Source of the DNA: Sphingomonas liriopis
Lineage (GTDB): Bacteria > Pseudomonadota > Alphaproteobacteria > Sphingomonadales > Sphingomonadaceae
Length of the DNA: 50,312 nt
Reading direction: 5' to 3'
Assembly (NCBI RefSeq): GCF_024211255.1
Contig: NZ_JAMLDY010000024.1
Span: forward strand, 1-50,312
The translations under genes and the position numbers were made by a program. This document shows, piece after piece, positions 31,115-41,032 of this stretch. The notes below the pieces were generated by a model. It was not told the origin of the DNA and ran no database searches. It saw only the letters and a list, made by a program, of their open reading frames with translations. Position 1 is the stretch's first letter; each line of letters begins with the position of its first letter.

Positions 31115-31378
31115 TTACAGGTTGTCGGCCTTCTCGTCGGCGGCGTCACGGACGTTGTCCGCGGCGGCGTTGATGTTGTCGGCCTTGTTCTCGAGGACGG
31201 CTTCGGCCGTCGCGTTCGAGGTGTTGTCGGCCAGCGCGTCGATATTGTCGGCCTGCGCCTCGAGGTTGTCCGCGAGCACGTCGGCGTTGTTCTCAACGGC
31301 GGCGGCTTCAGGCGACTTCGAGCAGGCAGCGACGGACATCAGGCCGGCGGCAGCGAGAACGAAAGCGATCTTCTTCAT
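31115..31378 (-). CDS. Small lipoprotein with repeated ADN motifs
   Basis: An 87-residue lipoprotein precursor. The signal peptide ends in a lipobox-like SVAAC (Cys19), so the mature protein would be lipid-anchored. The rest is a predicted long helix with repeated ADN/DN units (NADVLADNLEAQADNIDALA, ADNINAAADNVRDAADEKAD), acidic and coiled-coil-like, in the style of Lpp. The start at 31378 is preferred over the open frame to 31450 because it opens the signal peptide. No partner is known. A terminator follows. Confidence 0.72.
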   Translation of the reverse strand: MKKIAFVLAAAGLMSVAACSKSPEAAAVENNADVLADNLEAQADNIDALADNTSNATAEAVLENKADNINAAADNVRDAADEKADNL

Positions 31379-31510
31379 TCGAATGCTCCCAAGCAAAGCA
31401 AAATTCGCGGCCGGCCCGATCGCCGTCGCGAGACAGCCCAAATACCGCACGACTCCCCGTGGTCAATCACGAAATTCATGTGGGCGAAAGGTGTGAGGTT
31501 TCTGTGACAC

Positions 31511-32908
31511 TTAACGGCGCGGGCTGACCGGCCCGATATCCTCCGGCGCATTGGCGACGACGGCCAGCATCGTCGTCCACGCCGCGACGTTCTGGCGCAG
31601 CTGTTCGGGGTCGATCCGGTCGAGCGTATCGTCGGGCGTGTGATGGGTGTCGAAATAGCGCGTGCCGTCCTGGTTGAGGTCGATCGCCGCCACGCCCAGC
31701 GCCATCGTCGGGCCGACGTCGGTGCCGTCGCCACCGATGCCCGATCCGCGGCTGATCCCGAGCGGCGCGAGCGCGCTCTGCAACCGGTCGGCAACGGGCT
31801 TCGCGCCGTCGGGCAGGTTGACCTCGAACCGCCAGACGCGGTCGGCGCCGAAATCGCTTTCGCCGGCCGTCGCGTGGCGCTCACCGCCATGGACGCGGGC
31901 GTATTCCTTGCCACCGTAGCCGCCCGGCTCCTCCGCGCCGAACCAGACGACGCGGATCGTGCGACGGGGGCGGGGGCCGTCGAGCAGTCGCTTGGCCGCC
32001 GCGGTGGTGATCGCGATGCCGCTCGCATCGTCGATTGCGCCGGTGCCGAGGTCCCAGCTGTCGAGATGCCCCCCGATCAGCACGATCCCCGCTTTGGGGT
32101 CGCTGCCGGGGACTTCGGCGATGACGTTGCCCGACGTGCCGGTGCCGGCGAAGCGCGGGGTCAGCACCAGCTTCAGCGTGATCGGCTTGCCGCGCTCCGC
32201 CATCCGCTCGATCAGCTCGCCATCGGGGACGGAGAGCGCGGCGGCGGGGATCGGCGTAACGCCCGCGGGCCAGTTGGTGCCGCCGGTATGCGGATTGCGG
32301 TGATGGTCGGTGCCGACGGACTTGATGACCACCGCCGCCGCGCCCAGCCGCGCCGCCAGCGCCGGGCCGACGAAACGGGCAGGGCCATAGGCGCCGTAGC
32401 TCGATCCGTCCTGCGTCGGTTTCATCGCATTGCCGATATAGACGATCTTGCCACGCACCGCCTCGGGCAAGGCATTGGCAAGCTCGCCATAGGTGCGGAA
32501 CACCGCGACCGGCGCGGTCAGCCCGGCGTCCGGCGTCGCCCCCGAATTGCCGAGCGCGACGAGCTTCAGCTGCTGAGGGAAGGGCGCAACGACCTCGGCG
32601 GTTTCCGTACCCCGCAGCCAGACCGGCATCTGGTACGTCTCGACGTGCACGTTCTTGAAGCCCAGCGCCTTCAGCTTCGCTACCCCCCAGCTCCGCGCCC
32701 GCGCCTCCGCCTCGGTCGCGGCGAGCCGCTGTCCGACCTCCGTCGTCAACCCTTCGACGATGTCATAGGCGACGTCGTCCTTCAGCGCCGCATCGCGCAA
32801 CGCCGCGACCTTGGGATCGACTGGCGCAGGCACCGGCGGCGCCGCGCGCTGGGCGAGCGTTGGCGCAGCAATCAGGGCGGAGGCGAGCAGGAATCTGCGA
32901 TAAGTCAT
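31511..32908 (-). CDS. Secreted M28-family zinc peptidase
   Basis: A 465-residue aminopeptidase or carboxypeptidase with a signal peptide (FLLASALIAAPTLAQ). A protease-associated (PA) insert lies at about 125-255. The catalytic domain has the co-catalytic zinc ligands in IGGHLDSWDLGTGAIDDASG (H281, D283 and the later D) and WFGAEEPGGYGGKEY, and a late HHTPDDTLD. It likely trims peptides in the periplasm. The start at 32908 overlaps the stop of the PIN-domain gene by 4 bp, so it is translated downstream of a toxin-antitoxin pair, which is unusual. Confidence 0.88.
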   Translation of the reverse strand: MTYRRFLLASALIAAPTLAQRAAPPVPAPVDPKVAALRDAALKDDVAYDIVEGLTTEVGQRLAATEAEARARSWGVAKLKALGFKNVHVETYQMPVWLRGTETAEVVAPFPQQLKLVALGNSGATPDAGLTAPVAVFRTYGELANALPEAVRGKIVYIGNAMKPTQDGSSYGAYGPARFVGPALAARLGAAAVVIKSVGTDHHRNPHTGGTNWPAGVTPIPAAALSVPDGELIERMAERGKPITLKLVLTPRFAGTGTSGNVIAEVPGSDPKAGIVLIGGHLDSWDLGTGAIDDASGIAITTAAAKRLLDGPRPRRTIRVVWFGAEEPGGYGGKEYARVHGGERHATAGESDFGADRVWRFEVNLPDGAKPVADRLQSALAPLGISRGSGIGGDGTDVGPTMALGVAAIDLNQDGTRYFDTHHTPDDTLDRIDPEQLRQNVAAWTTMLAVVANAPEDIGPVSPRR

Positions 32909-33345
32909 GATGCCCGGGATCCTTCGAAGGGGTTGATAGTGGGGTGGTCGATCGCCTGACACGCACGGCTTTGTCGACTGTCGGTGGTCAGCAACGGGAT
33001 GCCGCTGCGTCGTGCGAGCGCGATGTGCAATGCGTCAGGCATGCGCAAGCCGAGATCGAAGCGCTCGACCAGGTCGATGGCTGCGGCGACATCCTGCGCG
33101 CCGCAGCGCAGGAACCGCCAGTCCTTGGCAAACCGCCCTGCCGCAGCGATCGTTTCGCGAGCCTCAACGTCCGTAACGACGTTGCGGCGGACCCGGATGG
33201 AAACCGCGGATATGAATTCTCCCCATCCGAAATCGCTGATATGGCAGGCGCTTCCGTCGGCGGCGAGCCAAGCCGCGATACGATCCCATCCATCGTCCCG
33301 CAGCACGATGTTGGTAAAGGCGCTCGCGTCGAAGTAGACGTTCAA
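32905..33345 (-). CDS. PIN-domain toxin (VapC-type)
   Basis: A 146-residue predicted ribonuclease. PIN acidic residues are in MNVYFDASAFTNI near the N terminus, GWGEFISA (Glu), RMPDALHIALA (Asp) and LLTTDSRQ (final Asp). Such toxins cleave tRNA or rRNA when the antitoxin is lost. It overlaps the antitoxin gene by 4 bp upstream and the M28 gene by 4 bp downstream. Confidence 0.85.
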   Translation of the reverse strand: MNVYFDASAFTNIVLRDDGWDRIAAWLAADGSACHISDFGWGEFISAVSIRVRRNVVTDVEARETIAAAGRFAKDWRFLRCGAQDVAAAIDLVERFDLGLRMPDALHIALARRSGIPLLTTDSRQSRACQAIDHPTINPFEGSRAS

Positions 33346-33584
33346 TGATCGTCCATCGCGCGAAGCTCTGCGATCGTTGGACCGTTGCCACAGATCGCGG
33401 TCGGCAGATTGGCATGCAGCAAACGCAGCGCTTCGCTGTCGAAAGCTCCAGGCGCGCGTACAGTCACCTGTATCTCCGCCACCACTTCGCCGTCGCGTGT
33501 TATCACGGCTTCATCGCCGCGCGCGGCGGCATCGATCAATGCGGCAAGGCGATGGTCGTCGCCGATTTCGTAGCGTTCCATCAT
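33342..33584 (-). CDS. Phd/YefM-type antitoxin
   Basis: An 80-residue antitoxin. The N-terminal Phd-like DNA-binding fold is suggested by LAALIDAAARGDEAVITRDG and EVVAEI, the conserved VI-x-x-x-G/GEPVA-type region. The C-terminal half would neutralise the PIN toxin. Two ATG codons open the frame (33584 and 33581). It is the first gene of a three-gene overlap chain and is divergent from ettA. Confidence 0.8.
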   Translation of the reverse strand: MMERYEIGDDHRLAALIDAAARGDEAVITRDGEVVAEIQVTVRAPGAFDSEALRLLHANLPTAICGNGPTIAELRAMDDH

Positions 33585-33694
33585 GAATCTCCGGGCACAA
33601 GCTAGGCCGCCGGGGCCGCGTTGCCAATACGACTTGCCGTCGCTACATCCCGCGTCTGATTTCCGTCATATCCATCCCAGGAGCCGAGCCCCCG

Positions 33695-35374
<1,680 letters not shown>

Positions 35375-35382
35375 GCGTTCAA

Positions 35383-35515
35383 CGCCGTTCGCCTTGAGCC
35401 TGTCGAAGCGCGGGGAGACTCATCGCCCTTCGACAATGAGCAGGTAAAACGTCCCCCGGACGTTTCAGTCGAGGCCCGGGGGGCCTCGACGACCTGCTCA
35501 TCAGGGTGAACGGTG
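35383..35515. repeat. Composite palindromic element with a three-way-junction core
   Basis: The core has outer arms ATGAGCAGGT (35436-35445) and ACCTGCTCAT (35492-35501) enclosing two perfect hairpins: AAACGTCC/GGACGTTT (35447-35454, 35458-35465) and GTCGAGGCC/GGCCTCGAC (35468-35476, 35482-35490). It is flanked by CCGTTCGCC and GGGTGAACGG and joined to a CCTGTCGAAG-family unit. It lies between the convergent ettA and NYN-domain genes. Confidence 0.8.
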
Positions 35516-35540
35516 GGTGAGGTGGCCCGCCAGCACCACT

Positions 35541-36380
35541 CTAACGAACGCGGCGGACGTAGGACTGGCCGCCTTCGCGGCGCTCCAGCCGGAAGTTGCC
35601 GACCGATTCGATCAGGTCGGACAGGCGCTTGTAGCCGTAGTTGCGCACGTCGAAGCTGGAGCGGTTCGCCGCCAGCTGTCCCATCGCCGACAGGTTCACA
35701 TAGCCCTTCTCATCGCGCTTCGATGCATCATAGGCATCGATCAGCAGCTTCAGAAGCTCCTCGTCCACCGGCAATTTAGGACGGCTGGCGCTGATCGAGG
35801 GGGGCAGGCTTTCCGCGATCGGCACGTCGACCGCCACTGTCGGTGCTGTCTTCGCGGCCGCAGGGGGCGCTGCGGGTGCCGCCGTCGTGGAGGGGGCCGT
35901 CCGTGCCGCCGCGACGGCAGGCTCGGGCTCCTCGACCGGCGCGGAAATCGCGTTGACGTCGATGAACCGCGTGCAGGCGCGGCGGAACCCCTCGGGCGCG
36001 CGGCTGGTGCCGAAGCCGTAGACGGGGATGCCTTCCTGCCGGATGCGCATCGCCAGTGGCATGAAGTCCGAATCGGACGACATGATCCCGAACGCCTCGA
36101 CCTTGCCGCGGAACAGCAGGTCCATCGCGTCGATCGTCATCTTCATGTCGGTGGCGTTCTTGCCCTTGGTCAGGTCGAACTGCTGCTGCGGCTCGATGCC
36201 GTGCCGGACGGTCATGTCGCCCCAGCTCTTCAGCCCCGGCTTGGTCCAGTTGCCATAGACGCGGCGGATGTTGACGGTGCCGAGCTCGGCGAGGACGGTC
36301 AGCACCGGGTCGAGCGTCGCGGCGGAGGCGTTGTCGGCGTCGATCAGCAGCGCGACGTTGCGGGTGGGGGTAATATCCAT
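35541..36380 (-). CDS. NYN-domain (LabA-like) protein with LOTUS-type end
   Basis: A 279-residue protein. The N-terminal NYN/PIN-like nuclease domain (about 1-140) shows the conserved acidic residues in VALLIDADNASA, KNATDMKMTIDAMD and IMSSDSDFMPLA. An Ala/Pro-rich linker (about 150-200) joins a C-terminal OST-HTH/LOTUS-like domain (LLKLLIDAYDASKRDEKGYV to FRLERREGG), which often binds RNA. The combination suggests an RNA-processing or RNA-binding role. The ATG at 36380 is chosen because it directly precedes the NYN core; the upstream extension is Arg-only. Confidence 0.87.
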   Translation of the reverse strand: MDITPTRNVALLIDADNASAATLDPVLTVLAELGTVNIRRVYGNWTKPGLKSWGDMTVRHGIEPQQQFDLTKGKNATDMKMTIDAMDLLFRGKVEAFGIMSSDSDFMPLAMRIRQEGIPVYGFGTSRAPEGFRRACTRFIDVNAISAPVEEPEPAVAAARTAPSTTAAPAAPPAAAKTAPTVAVDVPIAESLPPSISASRPKLPVDEELLKLLIDAYDASKRDEKGYVNLSAMGQLAANRSSFDVRNYGYKRLSDLIESVGNFRLERREGGQSYVRRVR

Positions 36381-36422
36381 GCGCGCGACTGTCGTCCGCC
36401 GCCGCCGCCGATGCAACGGCTA

Positions 36423-36923
36423 TCAGGCGCGGTTCGCGGTGTCCGTCGGGTAGGTGATGGCGATCACTTCATATTCCTTCTCGCCCGCCGGCAGCACGAC
36501 GCGGCGCAGGTCGCCCGCTGCGGCACCGCGCAGCGCGCGGGCGATCGGCGCGTTCCAGCCGATCCGGCCGGCGCCGGCATCCGTCTCGTCGTCGCCGACC
36601 AGCGTCAGCACGCGCTGGTGGTCGTCCTCGTCGGCGATCGTCACCGTCGCGCCGAACCAGATCCGGTGCCGGTCCTCGGTGCGGGAGGGATCGACGACCT
36701 TCGCCGCCTTCATCCGCTTCGCCAGCCAGCCGAGCCGCCGGTCGATCTCGCGCAGCCGCTTGCGGCCGTAGATATAGTCGCCATTCTCCGACCGGTCGCC
36801 GTTCCCCGCCGCCCAGGCGATCGTCTCGACCAGCGCGGGGCGCTCGGTCGCGAACAACCGGTCGTATTCGGCGCGCAGCACCGCATAGCCCGCCGGCGTG
36901 ATATAGTTCGGCCGTTGCTCCAT
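36423..36923 (-). CDS. greB: Transcription elongation factor GreB
   Basis: A 166-residue protein that rescues backtracked RNA polymerase by stimulating transcript cleavage. The N-terminal coiled coil starts PNYITPAGYAVLRAEYDRLF, and the tip has GDRSENGDYIYGRKRLREID, which contains the acidic residues needed for cleavage and matches GreB (NGDYIYGK-type) more than GreA. The FKBP-like C-terminal domain follows. The start is ATG 36923; the lytic transglycosylase ends 6 bp upstream, so the two are likely one operon. Confidence 0.92.
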   Translation of the reverse strand: MEQRPNYITPAGYAVLRAEYDRLFATERPALVETIAWAAGNGDRSENGDYIYGRKRLREIDRRLGWLAKRMKAAKVVDPSRTEDRHRIWFGATVTIADEDDHQRVLTLVGDDETDAGAGRIGWNAPIARALRGAAAGDLRRVVLPAGEKEYEVIAITYPTDTANRA

Positions 36924-36928
36924 CGTCG

Positions 36929-38962
36929 TCAGCCCGGCCGGTTCTTGCCGAGATACCAGCTGAGGTTGGCCGGGCCGCGGCTTTTGGCGCGCGCCGGGTT
37001 GATGAGGTCGTAGACGACGGCGTTCTCGAGCACGCGCTGCACGTAGTTGCGCGTTTCCTGATACGGGATCGCCTCGACCCAATCGACCATGTCGATGGTG
37101 CCGGTGCGCGGATCGCCGTTGGCGCGCAGCCATTTGTTCACGTTGCCGCCGCCGGCATTATAGGCTGCGATAGCAAGCGGATAGCTGCCATAGTTCGCAT
37201 AGACGCGCTGGAAATAGCTCGACCCCAGCATGATCGAGATATTGGGATCGCTCGTCAGTGACGCGGGGTTGTAGGCGAGGCCGATCTTGCCCGACTGTTC
37301 GCGCGCGGTGGCGGGCATCAGCTGCATCAGCCCGCGTGCGCCGGCATGGCTGACCGCGGTCTTGTCGAACTGGCTTTCCTGCCGCGCGATCGCGTGGATC
37401 AGCGTCCAATTGTCCTCGTATCCGGCCGGCACCGACACCGTCGGGAAGCCGGTGGCGGAATAGTCGCTGAGCCCGTTCTGCATCGCGCTGCGCCCGACCA
37501 TCACGCCGAGGTCGGGGCGGCCGATCTGCCCGGCGAGTTCGGCGGCGAGCAGATGGTCGGTGCTGGTCGTCGCCTGCGCCGCGATCTGGCGGACGAAGGC
37601 GGTCTGGTCCTGCCACTGACCGATCATGCCGAGAAAACGCGCGGCGCGCACCGTCTCGCGATTGGCGAACGCCTGTCGCACCGCGGGCGCGATCGTCGGC
37701 GTGCCGATCGCCGGCGGCGCGACCAGCGCGCGGCCGGTGCGTTCGAGCGCGAGCTGGCCGTAGAACTGGTCGCGATAGCCCGCGGCCTGCCCGAAATAGC
37801 CCGCCGCCTCGGCCGTCTTGCCCGCCGCCTCCGCCGCGCGGCCCGCCCAGTAAAAGCCCTTCGCGCGCGTCTGCGGCGCCTGGCTGCCGCGGCCGTAGCG
37901 GTCGAACATCACCATCGCATCGCCCGGCCGGCCGAGCTGCTTCATCGCGACCTGCCCGGCGAGCCAGACGAGGCTCGTATAATCGTCGCGCTCGCCATAG
38001 GGCTTGACTGACACGTCGGTGCCGGCGGGATAGGCATCGTCGACTTGCCGCGCGATGTCGTAGGCGAGCTGATACTGGCCGTCCGCCTGCGCAGCCCGCG
38101 CATTGGTCAGCAGCACCTCATACCATTTCTCGACATTGCCCGGCCGCCCGGCGAGGCTGCGCGGGCGCGCCAGCCAGCTGCGCGCGCTGGGCGATGCGCC
38201 GGAATTGCGCAGCCAGCTCGCGCGATCGGCGATATAGCCGGGGTCGGTCGCGTACAGGTCCTGCGTGCGCATCGCGAGATCGGCGGCATTCGCGGCGTTG
38301 CTGCGGAAGGCGAGCCGCGCGTCGAACACCGGCCGCCGCGCGGGGCTGGTCAAGGCGATCTGCCGCGCCGCCACACCGGTGGCGTTCTGCCACAGCAGCG
38401 CATCCATCCGCGCGTCATGGTCGTCGGGGGTAAGCGCCCCCGCGAACCCCGCCAGCACGCTCGCCTCATCGGTGGCGGACAGCCCGCCCTTGCGCCACGC
38501 CGCGCGTGCCGCCGCCTGCGCCTCGGCACCGCGGCCCAGCGCCTGCAGCGCACGCGCCTGCGCGACGAGGCCCGCCCCGCTTTGCGGCGGGAAGCGCGCG
38601 AAGAAGGCGGCAGCACTCGCCGGTGCCGCGGTCGCCGCCTGTTTCTCCGCCGCGCGCCGGTTCGCCGCTTCGCCCGGCCAGCCGGGATGCGCCGTCAGGA
38701 AGCCCGCATACATGTCGAACGGCAGCGCGTCGGTCTGCTGGATCGCCTTCCACTGTGCGATCGCGGCGGCGATGGCGCCGTCTGCGGGGGATTGTGGCGC
38801 CTGCGGCGACATGTTCGCCATCTGCGTACGATAGCGGTCGAGCTGGTCCGGCGTGCTGGCGGCGGGTGGGTTGGGGGCCTGGATCTGTTGCGCGAGGGGA
38901 GCGGCGCTCACCCCGGCGAGGGTGGCGACGAGCAGTCCGATCGGTAGCGTGGCTGGGTGCAT
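36929..38962 (-). CDS. Soluble lytic murein transglycosylase
   Basis: A 677-residue periplasmic enzyme that cleaves the MurNAc-GlcNAc bond of peptidoglycan. A signal peptide (LPIGLLVATLAGVSAAPLAQ) precedes a long helical superhelix (about 40-490) like the U/L domains of Slt70. The C-terminal SLT domain has the catalytic glutamate E529 in ARQESQFD, then GLMQLMPATA and AIAAYNAGGGNVNKW. The ATG at 38962 is chosen because it begins the signal peptide; the frame is open to 39013. It is divergent from dapA and followed closely by greB. Confidence 0.92.
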   Translation of the reverse strand: MHPATLPIGLLVATLAGVSAAPLAQQIQAPNPPAASTPDQLDRYRTQMANMSPQAPQSPADGAIAAAIAQWKAIQQTDALPFDMYAGFLTAHPGWPGEAANRRAAEKQAATAAPASAAAFFARFPPQSGAGLVAQARALQALGRGAEAQAAARAAWRKGGLSATDEASVLAGFAGALTPDDHDARMDALLWQNATGVAARQIALTSPARRPVFDARLAFRSNAANAADLAMRTQDLYATDPGYIADRASWLRNSGASPSARSWLARPRSLAGRPGNVEKWYEVLLTNARAAQADGQYQLAYDIARQVDDAYPAGTDVSVKPYGERDDYTSLVWLAGQVAMKQLGRPGDAMVMFDRYGRGSQAPQTRAKGFYWAGRAAEAAGKTAEAAGYFGQAAGYRDQFYGQLALERTGRALVAPPAIGTPTIAPAVRQAFANRETVRAARFLGMIGQWQDQTAFVRQIAAQATTSTDHLLAAELAGQIGRPDLGVMVGRSAMQNGLSDYSATGFPTVSVPAGYEDNWTLIHAIARQESQFDKTAVSHAGARGLMQLMPATAREQSGKIGLAYNPASLTSDPNISIMLGSSYFQRVYANYGSYPLAIAAYNAGGGNVNKWLRANGDPRTGTIDMVDWVEAIPYQETRNYVQRVLENAVVYDLINPARAKSRGPANLSWYLGKNRPG

Positions 38963-39041
38963 GTGGACATCATACGGCGTCCGCCCGTATCTGTCCTGAA
39001 CGAAACGCTGCATCGGGCGCAGCAGGAGCGCAGATTATCCC

Positions 39042-39926
39042 ATGTTTTCAGGTTCCATTCCCGCCCTCGTCACGCCCTTCACCGACGACGGCCGGTTCGA
39101 CGAAGCGAGCTATCGCGCGCTGATCGACTGGCAGATCGCCGAAGGATCGTCGGCGCTGGTCCCCTGCGGTACGACGGGGGAAGCGGCGACGCTGACCGCG
39201 GACGAACATTTCGCGATCGTCGGCGTCTGCGTCGATCAGGCGGCGGGTCGCGTGCCGGTGATCGCCGGCGCGGGATCGAACGACACCGCCGTCGCTGCCG
39301 CGAACATCACGCGCGCGAAGCAGGCCGGTGCCGATGCCGCGCTGATGGTCCCGCCCTATTACAACCGGCCGAGCCAGGAGGGCATCTACCAGCATTTCGC
39401 GAAGCTCGCCGAGACGGCCGAGCTGCCGATCGTCCTCTACAACGTCCCCGGCCGCACGGTCACCGATATCCTGCCTGCGACGATGGCGCGGATCGTCACG
39501 GCGTTTCCGGAGATCTTCGTCGCGGTGAAGGATGCCAGCGGCGCGATCGCCCGCGTCTCGGCGCATCGTGCCGGCTGTGGCGCGGATTTCGTCCAGCTGT
39601 CGGGCAACGACGACATGGCGCTCGCCTTCAACGCGATGGGGGGCAGGGGCTGCATCAGCGTCTCGGCCAACGTCGCGCCGCGGCTGTGTGCGGAATTCCA
39701 GGCGGCGTGCCAGGCGGGCAATTACGCCGCCGCGCTGGCGTTGCAGGACCGCCTCTATCCGCTCCACGACGCGCTGTTCACCGATGCCTCGCCCGGCCCG
39801 GTCAAATATGCGATGACGCGCGTGCGGCCGGGTTTCCCGAAAGGGTTGCGCCTGCCGATGACCTGGCCGTCGGAGGCGTCGCGTGCCGCGGTGGATGCGG
39901 CGCTGGATCACGCAGGGCTGGTGTGA
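39042..39926 (+). CDS. dapA: 4-hydroxy-tetrahydrodipicolinate synthase
   Basis: A 294-residue TIM-barrel aldolase that condenses pyruvate with aspartate semialdehyde, the first committed step to diaminopimelate and lysine. The Schiff-base lysine is K163 (FVAVKDASG), Tyr133 is in VLYNVPGR, and the substrate loop CGTTGEAATL is present. Length and residues match active DapA. An AGGAG site lies about 14 bp before the ATG. The asd gene, which supplies its substrate, is 5 kb downstream and not linked. Confidence 0.95.
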   Translation: MFSGSIPALVTPFTDDGRFDEASYRALIDWQIAEGSSALVPCGTTGEAATLTADEHFAIVGVCVDQAAGRVPVIAGAGSNDTAVAAANITRAKQAGADAALMVPPYYNRPSQEGIYQHFAKLAETAELPIVLYNVPGRTVTDILPATMARIVTAFPEIFVAVKDASGAIARVSAHRAGCGADFVQLSGNDDMALAFNAMGGRGCISVSANVAPRLCAEFQAACQAGNYAAALALQDRLYPLHDALFTDASPGPVKYAMTRVRPGFPKGLRLPMTWPSEASRAAVDAALDHAGLV

Positions 39927-39956
39927 TCCCCGATCCCGGGCTGGCCCGAGTCTCAG

Positions 39957-40065
39957 CTGTGCTTCGACAGGCTCAGCACGAACGGCTAGTTAGGGTTGGT
40001 CGGTTGTGGAAACACGTTGCGCCACTCCCACCGTTCGCCCTGAGCCCGTCGAAGGGCAGTTGAGT
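39957..40065. repeat. Inverted pair of CCTGTCGAAG-family units
   Basis: GCTTCGACAGGCTCAGCACG (39961 on) and, 50 bp further, the oppositely oriented CCGTTCGCCCTGAGCCCGTC (40029 on) form a large imperfect stem between the convergent dapA and MoxR-type genes. Confidence 0.6.
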
Positions 40066-40119
40066 CTCTTCGCGCAATGACACGCGCAAGACGGCCAGCT
40101 CCATCCCCGACCCGAAACC

Positions 40120-40968
40120 TCACCGCCCCTGTCGCTTCGCCATGAACGCCAGCCGTTCGAACAGCATGATATCCTGTTCGTTCTTGAGCAGCGCGCCATG
40201 CAGCGGCGGGATCGCCTTGGTCGGATCGCGGTTCTGCAGGACGTCGAGCGGCATGTCCTCGTGCAGCAGCAGCTTCAGCCAGTCGAGCAATTCGCTGGTG
40301 GAGGGCTTCTTCTTGAGCCCCGGCACCTCGCGGACGTCGTAGAAGATGTCCATCGCCTTGCTGACCAGGATCTTCTGGATTCCGGGGAAGTGGACGTCGA
40401 TGATCGCCTGCATCGTGTCACGATCGGGAAACTTGATGTAGTGGAAGAAACAGCGGCGGAGGAAGGCGTCGGGCAACTCCTTTTCGTTGTTGCTGGTGAT
40501 GACCACGATCGGCCGTTCGACCGCGCGCACCGTCTCCTTCGTCTCGTAGACGTGGAATTCCATGCGATCGAGTTCCTGCAACAGATCGTTGGGAAACTCG
40601 ATATCCGCCTTGTCGATCTCGTCGATCAGCAGGACGGGGGGCGTCGGCCGGGTGAACGCCTCCCACAATTTGCCGCGACGGATATAATTGGCGATGTCGT
40701 GGACGCGCTCGTCGCCCAGCTGCCCGTCGCGCAGCCGGGCGACCGCGTCATATTCGTACAGGCCCTGTTGCGCCTTGGTCGTCGACTTGACGTTCCATTC
40801 GATCAGCTCGGAGCCCGTCGCCTTGGCGATCTCATAGGCGAGCACGGTCTTGCCGGTGCCGGGTTCGCCCTTGACCAGCAAGGGCCGGCGCAGCGTCACC
40901 GCGGCGTTGACCGCGACCTTCAGGTCGTCGGTCGCGACATAGCTTTGCGTGCCCTCGAAACGTTTCAT
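40120..40968 (-). CDS. MoxR-family AAA+ ATPase
   Basis: A 282-residue AAA+ protein. Walker A is GEPGTGKT, Walker B is VLLIDEIDKADIEF, sensor 1 lies in PIVVITSNNEKELPDAFLRR and an arginine finger follows (LRRCFF). MoxR proteins act as chaperones for metal-centre insertion or complex assembly, usually with a von Willebrand A (CoxE-like) protein encoded next to them. Here no such gene follows within the window on this strand; the next gene downstream is dapA, convergent. The start at 40968 follows an unknown conserved gene by 64 bp. Confidence 0.9.
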   Translation of the reverse strand: MKRFEGTQSYVATDDLKVAVNAAVTLRRPLLVKGEPGTGKTVLAYEIAKATGSELIEWNVKSTTKAQQGLYEYDAVARLRDGQLGDERVHDIANYIRRGKLWEAFTRPTPPVLLIDEIDKADIEFPNDLLQELDRMEFHVYETKETVRAVERPIVVITSNNEKELPDAFLRRCFFHYIKFPDRDTMQAIIDVHFPGIQKILVSKAMDIFYDVREVPGLKKKPSTSELLDWLKLLLHEDMPLDVLQNRDPTKAIPPLHGALLKNEQDIMLFERLAFMAKRQGR

Positions 40969-41032
40969 CGCCGGTCCCGATCGTTGGAATATCGGGTATG
41001 TCGATGGCGGATCGCCGCGTCTGACGCAAGCG

